In this document: positions 57,950-64,000 of the stretch, piece by piece
Layout of the letters: every line of letters starts with the position of its first letter
Numbering within the stretch: position 1 is the stretch's first letter
Assembly: GCA_030761205.1 (NCBI GenBank)
Contig: JAULJL010000024.1
Coordinates: forward strand, 19,834,126-19,898,125
Length of the DNA stretch: 64,000 nucleotides
From: Fremontodendron californicum
Taxonomy: Eukaryota > Streptophyta > Magnoliopsida > Malvales > Malvaceae
Reading direction: 5' to 3'
Made by a program: the position numbers and the translations under genes
Notes under the pieces: model-generated
Databases searched by the model: none
What the model saw: the letters and a program-made list of their open reading frames with translations, nothing else
What the model was told of the DNA's origin: nothing

Positions 57950-58450
57950 AGAAGATATTGCTCCTAAGCAAGAGCTTAAACTGTCGTATGTTGCTCCTAA
58001 GCACGAGCTTAAACTGCACCTTTAATAAATAAAAAAAAAAAGATGAACTACGTTATGACTTGATCCTTCAAATTCGAGGGTACGTAGGCAGCTTGGTTTC
58101 ATTGCCAAGTTCAGTCCAAACAAACAAAAAAAAAAAATTCTTTTGATTCAAATATTATCTTTGGTTCACTTGAAAGTATCATGATAATTCTCCATTCAAA
58201 TTTCATGATTCAAATTATTTTTCAAGCAAAACAAATCTTTTGCAAATTAAAGATCTTTGGGAATTTAATTTGTAATCCATACATGATGCAAAAAATGCTT
58301 CAGAAAGTGCAAAAGAAAGATGATATATGGAGAAAAAGAAATTTAACTTCATTTCAAACTTGAAAAGAACTTACAATAAAAAAAAAAAAAAACTAGCAAG
58401 CCTAAGAACTAATATAAATTTCAAAAAAAAAAAGTTACATCAAAAGGGAG
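57950..58450. other. Spacer between integrase and the antisense PMD gene
   Basis: The two stop codons face each other across about 500 bp. A 33-bp text (ctcctaagcaagagcttaaa) is present twice at 57958-58016, then gggtacgtaggcagcttggt, then A-rich runs. Sense and antisense transcripts would both end here, so poly(A) signals for both may lie in this stretch. The small frame at 58181-58363 is not convincing. Confidence 0.65.
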
Positions 58451-61240
58451 TCAGGGCTTCCATTTGAAATTCTTCAAGTCGTCTCGAGAGGCTTCCAACA
58501 TATTTCGCAACAAATCTAAGTTTTTGGCTTCATCCTCAGTAAGGGTAGTAATAGACTCAACAGAATTCATCTCTTCACGAATCTTGGAGGTGTCGGTTCT
58601 TCTTCTTTTCAGTTCATCTTCAGTTTCTTGGAGCGAAGACTCAAGTCTATGTTTTTTGCGTTGCAAAGTAATGAACTCATGCTCTATATCTGCCAAGTTC
58701 GACTGCAGGGTGTTAAGGTTCTCAACAGTCTTATGTTCAAGTAACATTGAATCTTTAAGTCGAATTTCAAGTGCTTGAAGTCTTTCAATTCTATCCTTGG
58801 ATGAAGAAATGGAAGATTCAAGCTCATTAAACTTCTGGACTTGTGTAAAGTAGTCTTCCACCATGCCTTTCAATAAGGATGAATCAACGGACTTGATTGC
58901 TTCTATTGCATCAAAGATCTTGTGAACATCACCACTAAGTGAAGAAACCCGATCAAAAGAAGCGCGAATAATCCTTGGTTGAATGCTTTCCCACAAAATA
59001 GTTGCAAGCTTCAACTGACTATCGGATATCACTTTTTCAGCACTAAACTTAGAAAATTCTGGAAGGGCGAGATGACTAGCTTCAACATGAGGGCCTGTGG
59101 GAGTCTTCACTATAGAAGAAGTATTATTAACAATCACATTAGGGCAAGCATCCTCTTGGTTGGAAATGGTACTTGAAATATTATTTCTGATCTTAGCTGC
59201 AAGTTTGTTGAACTCATGCGAACTAGAAACTGAAGCTTCACTTTTGGCGGGGGATATATCACCTTGAAAGGATTTCCTTGGCCTGGTTCGCTTCCAATGT
59301 CTTTCATGATCACTCTCATCAATTGAATCTTCAACAATCGCATTATGCTTCCCTTCAATGACTTTCGGTAAAACTCTTTGTCCTTCATCAACTAATGACA
59401 CTGATCGAGGAACTTCTTGTGAAGTCTTCACATGCTCCTCTGTTAAATCTATGGTGGACGAGACTTTGGCTTTATTGGATTTGTCTTGCGAAATCTCTAA
59501 AGACTTTTTCTTAACATCCTTTGGAGGTTTTCTTCTCTTCGATGGTGATGTACGGATGCTCGAAATCAAAATATCAATAGAATGCTCAAGATATGACTCA
59601 TGAACTTTCGACCACCATTCCATGTATCTTGCGGTTGCATGATCATTAGGATTTAGAGAACGAGCTGGAGAGATCAATCTGGACTTTGTATGAGAACGAG
59701 TGCAAATTCTCCAAAATCTACATAAATCATCCACAGACCCAGAACGAATGTCTTCCTTAAGAGCTCCGGGAATATCCTGACAAAACCCAAATTGTCTCCC
59801 AAATCGATGAGGACTGTAAGGTTCTACAATGATGGCTTGGTTACATCGGGCAGGCAAATAGCTCGAACGAACATTAACAAGGTAGCCATGATTGATCTTA
59901 CTAAGAGTGTCATCATCAACAATCACTTCATCCCTATTTCTGGGATATAAGTTAGCATTCCACACTATGCCACTATGAATTAACTTGCGGGCGTCATAAT
60001 CCTCAAAATATTTGGCTCCACCTTCTCCTGAAAACTTGCTCATCAAAGGCCCATATACATCATCTGGATTTTGAAAGTGAGTCCGGAAGTAATAAATTAG
60101 CCACCCATAAATATAGTGAATTGGAAAACACGCATCTGAAGAGCCCGCTTGAGCAGAAAGTGTAATTCGGTTTAGTCCATGGTAAATATTGGCTAACACC
60201 GGGACCGCGAGATTAACAGTTCTCCCAATCGCTATCAGGCTGGCTATCTTAAATGTCTCTGGCCGAACAAATTCTGAATCTTTACTTGGAAAAACGAAAA
60301 CACAAATCCAACAAGAAAGGAAGGCAGCTAAATAAGTGTCTGTTGTTAAACTGTCTTTGATTCCAAGTGCAGTGAATGCTCCATCTCCTGCCATTCCCCG
60401 ACCTTGGTATTTTCGAAGAATCCCTGTAGGATTATGTGTAGCTTTTGGGCGAACAAGCTTCTTTGCTTTTCGAGCAGGTGGTTTGGTGTAACGCAATTTC
60501 CCTTGAAACCAAAAATTGATCCAATCCTCAATAGACACCTTATCCTCCTTGCCTTGCTTCAAAAGATGGAATGCAGCAAATAGATATTCACAACATCTCG
60601 GGATGAATCTTCCCTTGTTATCAAAGCCAGTCAATTCGGCAGCACAAGGAATGACTTCATCATAAAATATGCCGTGAATAGGTAAACCGCCTAGCCTATG
60701 CAAATCCCATAAGGAGATGGAAGCTTCCCCAGTAGCAAGGTGGAGAGTGTTGGTAGCCGGGCACCAAGCTTCACAAAAAGCGCGAATGACGTCCTTGTTG
60801 TGATCATAAGTGTATAATGATGCATAAACAGCATCATATATACTAACAGTCGTTAAATTTTTGTTGAAGTGGTACAACACATCTTCAGCCCATTCCCAGT
60901 ACTTTGGTATGTAACCAAACTCTCCAAAAATCTTGAAGGAAAATCCCCAATATGACCTTTCGGAAATGATACGGCTTCCCAACGTGTCAAACTTCTCATG
61001 ATTAGAAGTATTGACGTGAAGATTAGATTGAAGAGATCTCGCCTTTGGAGAAGATTGTGAAGTTGGAGAAAGTTCTATCGACCAATCTTCTAGAGTGGCA
61101 GGAAAATCAAATGATTTCCAAGCGGATTTATATCTACCCGATATGGGCTTGTTGGTGAAGAGATATAATCCTTCTTTTATGTCTTCGTCTTCCTTGGAAA
61201 GAATCACAAGATAATCTTTGTGATCTTTGAAATACACCAT
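58451..61240 (-). CDS. Plant mobile domain (PMD) protein, antisense cargo of the retrotransposon
   Basis: I choose ATG at 61240 (MVYFKDHKDY), giving 929 residues. The open frame extends 52 codons further upstream, but only through AT-rich, Phe/Tyr/Leu-rich text without another ATG. The PMD/aminotransferase-like domain (PF10536 type) covers about residues 105-460, with hallmark text AFCEAWCPATNTLHLATGE then SLWDLHRLGGLPIHG. A basic, Ser-rich linker follows (RRKPPKDVKKKS and RHWKRTRPRKS, possible nuclear signals). The last ~200 residues are a long charged coiled coil (LQRKKHRLESSLQETEDELKRRR). PMD proteins in plants act in silencing and genome stability (MAIN/MAIL family); the role in retroelements is unknown. 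The frame is uninterrupted, suggesting recent selection or recent insertion. Confidence 0.9.
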   Translation of the reverse strand: MVYFKDHKDYLVILSKEDEDIKEGLYLFTNKPISGRYKSAWKSFDFPATLEDWSIELSPTSQSSPKARSLQSNLHVNTSNHEKFDTLGSRIISERSYWGFSFKIFGEFGYIPKYWEWAEDVLYHFNKNLTTVSIYDAVYASLYTYDHNKDVIRAFCEAWCPATNTLHLATGEASISLWDLHRLGGLPIHGIFYDEVIPCAAELTGFDNKGRFIPRCCEYLFAAFHLLKQGKEDKVSIEDWINFWFQGKLRYTKPPARKAKKLVRPKATHNPTGILRKYQGRGMAGDGAFTALGIKDSLTTDTYLAAFLSCWICVFVFPSKDSEFVRPETFKIASLIAIGRTVNLAVPVLANIYHGLNRITLSAQAGSSDACFPIHYIYGWLIYYFRTHFQNPDDVYGPLMSKFSGEGGAKYFEDYDARKLIHSGIVWNANLYPRNRDEVIVDDDTLSKINHGYLVNVRSSYLPARCNQAIIVEPYSPHRFGRQFGFCQDIPGALKEDIRSGSVDDLCRFWRICTRSHTKSRLISPARSLNPNDHATARYMEWWSKVHESYLEHSIDILISSIRTSPSKRRKPPKDVKKKSLEISQDKSNKAKVSSTIDLTEEHVKTSQEVPRSVSLVDEGQRVLPKVIEGKHNAIVEDSIDESDHERHWKRTRPRKSFQGDISPAKSEASVSSSHEFNKLAAKIRNNISSTISNQEDACPNVIVNNTSSIVKTPTGPHVEASHLALPEFSKFSAEKVISDSQLKLATILWESIQPRIIRASFDRVSSLSGDVHKIFDAIEAIKSVDSSLLKGMVEDYFTQVQKFNELESSISSSKDRIERLQALEIRLKDSMLLEHKTVENLNTLQSNLADIEHEFITLQRKKHRLESSLQETEDELKRRRTDTSKIREEMNSVESITTLTEDEAKNLDLLRNMLEASRDDLKNFKWKP

Positions 61241-61580
61241 GATGATTCTACCAAAAAAAAAAAACAAAAAAAAAATGTCAAAGTAGGTAGAGAAATAAAT
61301 AAATAAGTAAAAAAAAAATAATAATAATAATAAAGATAAATAAATAAATAAATAATAAATAAATAAATGAATCCAATCTTGGAGTGCTTTCACCAATTTA
61401 CAAAGATTGAAGATTTATTTATTTATTTATTTATTGGCTTAAAAAAAAAAAAGTGTGCAAAGTGTCAAGATCTCATGGTGACAAAGCAATTACAAGAAAT
61501 CATGGTGTCATGGTGCAAATATAGGTGTCAACATGCATGGCTTTAAACCAAATTAATGTTTATATGCATGGCAACAAGAC
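61241..61580. other. AT-rich spacer upstream of the PMD gene
   Basis: Simple AT text (ataataataata and aaataaataaataa near 61310-61370, attt repeats near 61410-61435) and poly-A runs. In the antisense direction this is the 5' leader or an intron of the PMD transcript. No ORF worth calling. Confidence 0.55.
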
Positions 61581-62430
61581 TTTCACGTGGCATGCATGAA
61601 ACTTGGAATTGATATAATATTTGCCAAAACAAAGAGAATTGCAACTTGCACAAGCTGTCTCCATATTTTGCGTTGAAGCTTGACTTTAGATGGCATGATA
61701 TCTTTTATTATTCTTTCAGGTATCACTATACTGCCATCCATGTGGCTAAATAATGCGAGTGCCTTATCATTCGGCTGGTGGGGGTGCTTTCTTCCCTGGT
61801 TATTATTGTATGTGTTGGGGTGACTAAAGAGATTGGATTTCACAGCCAAGGAATACGTGTCAGTTTCGATCTCGGCAACTCCCTCGTAGGATTCAAACCC
61901 ACAATTATCTGATTAGAAGTCAAACAAGGAAACTTAAATTATTTCTTCTACAGTGAGATTGTTCTGAAAGTTGTTAACATATAATTAGGACCATTTATGA
62001 GTTCCAGGAATGAACTCTTACCCTTACTGTTAATTGCATGATAATCTTTGAGTTTAACAACTTATCCAAAAAAAACGATGCAAGAACAATTGATGGCACA
62101 ATGATAAGGTTATTGGAAGTACCGAAAACTGGATTCTCTTTGAGCATGTAAACGGGATTTCCGTTTATGGTGGGATACTTGACGATCAAGGCGCAGGCTT
62201 GTGGACTTGCTACTATTTCCAAGCTAAAGAAAGAAGCCAAAAAGGAAACCGCCAGCAAAGGCAGAAACTTTGGCAATTCATAAAAAAAAAAAAAAAAAAA
62301 AAGCTTGTATTCATAAAAAAAAAAAAAAAAAAAAAAAAAAGAAAAGAAAAGAGAACTCACCTGTTAAGCTTTCCAACGTAGCAATCTTTGACAATTAATC
62401 TGATATGCAGATTAGTTTGAGAAAGCCTTG
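61581..62430 (-). pseudogene. Gene-like stretch with splice-site-like junctions, unrecognised
   Basis: Reading the minus strand: a TATA box at 62431-62439, a short exon-like part, then aacag|gtgagttctc (a strong 5' splice site, near 62360), T-rich intron-like text, and an open part of about 80 codons. That part has a signal-peptide-like start (FLPLLAVSFLASFFSLEIV) and KYPTINGNPVYML. Another donor-like site is near 62020 (ggtaagagt), an acceptor-like ttctaatcag near 61910, and a last open part to a stop near 61581 (CGFESYEGVAEIETDTYSL, FSHMDGSIVIPERII). I do not recognise the protein. It may be a captured host gene fragment or the 5' exons of the PMD transcript; the exon model is inference. 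Confidence 0.4.
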
Positions 62431-62439
62431 CTTTTATAG
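62431..62439 (-). promoter_or_regulatory. Candidate TATA box for antisense transcription
   Basis: On the minus strand this reads CTATAAAAG within tcccctataaaagcaagg, a strong plant TATA form. It sits about 70 bp before the donor-like site and 1.2 kb before the PMD start codon. Function is inferred. Confidence 0.5.
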
Positions 62440-62996
62440 GGGAAATAATTCAAGTCCCATGTGGTCAAGGAATAGAACTTCTAATTGCATTAGAATTTCT
62501 TTAAAACTAGAAGTTGAGTTTTAATTGAAATTAATTTGAGCAAAGAAGCGATTAAATCAAACCCAAATTCTTCGGAGCTGTAGAAAGTCTTCAAACTGTG
62601 AACTATATTTTGCATGGGCTATTGGGTCCATTTACCAAGGATATTTTAAGTTGGGCCTAAATCTCATTTGTGTCCATAATATGACAAACTTTTGTTATGG
62701 CCTGAATTCTATTTATTACGTGGGCCAATATTAGTCCACATTTATTTTACATAGGCCAATGTTGGCCCAATATCCATTTTTTGCTAAACCATTTAGAGTG
62801 GGCTAATCTTCTATTCATGGTCCATTTTGATGCATAGAAAATTATATTTGTTAAATCAATTTTTTTTGTCTCATATACAAAATTACATTGGTTAAATAAA
62901 TTCTGGCATCAAAAGCAAATTAAATTTCAAGACTTGTCCACTTGCTACACTAAAAAAAAAAAAAAAAAAAAAAATTCGTGTACGTAACCAAGTCTT
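62440..62996. other. Stretch before the 3' LTR, possible antisense promoter region
   Basis: No ORF. Repeated tgggcc/ggccca motifs occur here (such as gggcctaaatc, ggcccaatatcc, gtgggctaatc, tacgtgggccaa), which resemble plant TCP or site II promoter elements on either strand. A 23-base A run lies near 62952-62974. Confidence 0.45.
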
Positions 62997-63007
62997 GAGG
63001 GGGCATT
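62997..63007 (+). other. Polypurine tract of the Tat-type element
   Basis: gagggggcatt lies directly before the 3' LTR start. Confidence 0.75.
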
Positions 63008-64000
63008 TGTAGAAGGAGAAAATTTGTAACCAATTACAAATTGCCACGTGTCAATTGAAATTCTTTTAATTAAGAAATTTTCAATTAAATTATACATTAC
63101 CATGTGAAATTGTTAATATCATATTATAATTAATTATCTTATAATTAATTAAATATGTACACATGGTTTGACCAATCAAATTGCAAGGATTCATTGGTTA
63201 TCCAATCAAATTTCACCCATATGTCATAATTATTTTATCTCTAATTTAATTAATTAATTAAGAGATAAATAATAAATTTTTATCTCTAATTAAATTAAAT
63301 TAATAATAAATTTTTATCTCTAATTAAATTAAATGAATTAAGAGATAAATAATAAATTTTTATCTCTAATTAAATTAAATTAATTAAGAGATAAATAAAT
63401 ATTTTATCTTTAATTTAATTAATTAATTAAGTGATAAAAAATAAATATTTTATCTCTAATTTAATTAATTAATTAAGTGATAAAAAATAAATATTTTATC
63501 TCTAATTTAATTAATTAATTAAGTGATAAAAAATAAATATTTTATCTTTAATTAAATTAAATTAATTAAGAGATAAATAAGAAGATATTATCTCTAATTA
63601 AATTAAATTAATTAAGAGATAAATAAGGAGATTAAGTTCTTTTAAAACTCTCTTTCACCTGGCTAGCTACCACTATAAATAGAGACCTCCTCTTAACACA
63701 AATTCACAATTCAGAAAGCCTGAAGTGAAGAAGATTTTGAAGAGCCAAATCCTCTCAAAATTCTTAAGAAGAAATTAGAGAAATTCTAAGAACGCGGTGC
63801 TTGTTCTTGAGGATTCTCTAAGAAGCTGCTCTCCGATCTTGTTCATCAAAGGAAAGGAGATAATTCCTGTTTTTCAAGACCAAGTCTAGAAGACCCTTGA
63901 AGCGGATCTCATCAAAATCTTATTGAAGAAAAGAATCAAAGGATGTCTTTATTTTAAGAACTTCCAGAGATTGTAACCTCAAAGTTTGATTAATAAAATT
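63008..64000 (+). repeat. 3' LTR of the Tat-type element, cut by the window end
   Basis: It matches the 5' LTR from its first base. It has three 46-bp units (63431, 63477, 63523) where the 5' LTR has two. Two substitutions are visible (cattggttatcc against catgggttatcc; agagccaaat against agagcgaaat). The window stops at the base matching 50890, so about 56 bp and the target duplication are missing. Confidence 0.93.

Larger units (their letters stand above)
49944..64000 (+). mobile_element. Tat-lineage Ty3/gypsy retrotransposon with antisense cargo, right end cut
   Basis: The 5' LTR (49944-50946) and the 3' LTR (63008 to the window end) start tgtagaaggagaaaatttg. Between them are a primer site, one long gag-pro-RT-RH-RH frame, integrase, and on the minus strand a PMD gene plus a gene-like stretch. 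Dual RNase H domains and an antisense PMD ORF between pol and the 3' LTR are Tat-lineage features. The two LTRs differ by one 46-bp repeat unit and at least two substitutions seen by eye, so the element is young. The 3' duplication lies outside the window; the left flank is atcat. Confidence 0.92.

Noticed and set aside
58464..59603. Forward open frames opposite the PMD gene
   Set aside because: Shadows of the long reverse-strand coding region, with no domain of their own.
61241..61396. Upstream 52-codon extension of the PMD gene
   Set aside because: No ATG upstream of 61240 in this frame (the open frame begins at TTG), and the text is AT-repeat derived with Phe/Leu/Tyr runs. A transmembrane start seems unlikely.
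62275..62345. Long A/T runs as a processed pseudogene tail
   Set aside because: Two A runs, both on the plus strand inside the gene-like stretch and without a coding part ending before them; they fit T-rich intron text on the minus strand better.

Overview
This is a plant nuclear window, most likely from a eudicot. It contains no recognisable ordinary host gene. Nearly all of it is satellite DNA and nested LTR retrotransposons, as in pericentromeric heterochromatin. The plant assignment rests on Athila-type and Tat-type Ty3/gypsy proteins, a plant mobile domain (PMD) protein, plant tRNA-type primer sites, CCCTAAA telomere-type motifs and plant MITE/hAT/Helitron ends. I cannot name the species.

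Left part (1-42681). A ~175-bp satellite array (1116-6908, continuing at 41943-42681) was invaded by a Ty3/gypsy element of the Athila type (6909-41942, TSD ctaaa, about 10.9 kb without its insertions). Its gag, protease and pol are broken by several stops and frameshifts. Inside its pol precursor sits an old solo LTR in reverse orientation (11228-35348, TSD gaaac, about 5.0 kb). Inside that solo LTR lies a very young 19.1-kb element (15377-34475, TSD caaat) with two 4718-bp LTRs that look identical by eye. The young element has a tRNA-Arg-type primer site and two gag-like ORFs but no protease, reverse transcriptase or integrase. It is therefore a non-autonomous gag-only (TR-GAG-like) element, probably mobilised by a Tat/Ogre-type relative. 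Its LTR carries a row of seven 36-bp repeats with hairpin potential in the predicted RNA leader, and its 3' region carries ~180-bp tandem repeats.

Middle part (42682-49943). There is a reverse-oriented fragment of a second Athila-type element and a separate LTR-like block. These are followed by degenerate telomere-like repeats, an unrecognised GC-richer block, an AT-rich candidate Helitron, three tandem foldback MITE copies and a hAT-like element inserted in the third copy.

Right part (49944-64000). This is a nearly intact Tat-lineage Ty3/gypsy element, with its 3' LTR cut by the window edge. One long gag-protease-RT-RNaseH-RNaseH frame is separated from an in-frame integrase by a single TGA. 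On the opposite strand, between pol and the 3' LTR, lies an intact 929-codon PMD gene. Upstream of it on the same strand is a gene-like stretch with splice-site-like junctions and a TATA box. This antisense cargo is the most biologically interesting part of the window. Antisense PMD-like extra ORFs are known in the Tat lineage; the TATA-headed, apparently intron-containing stretch beside it is what I would look at first.
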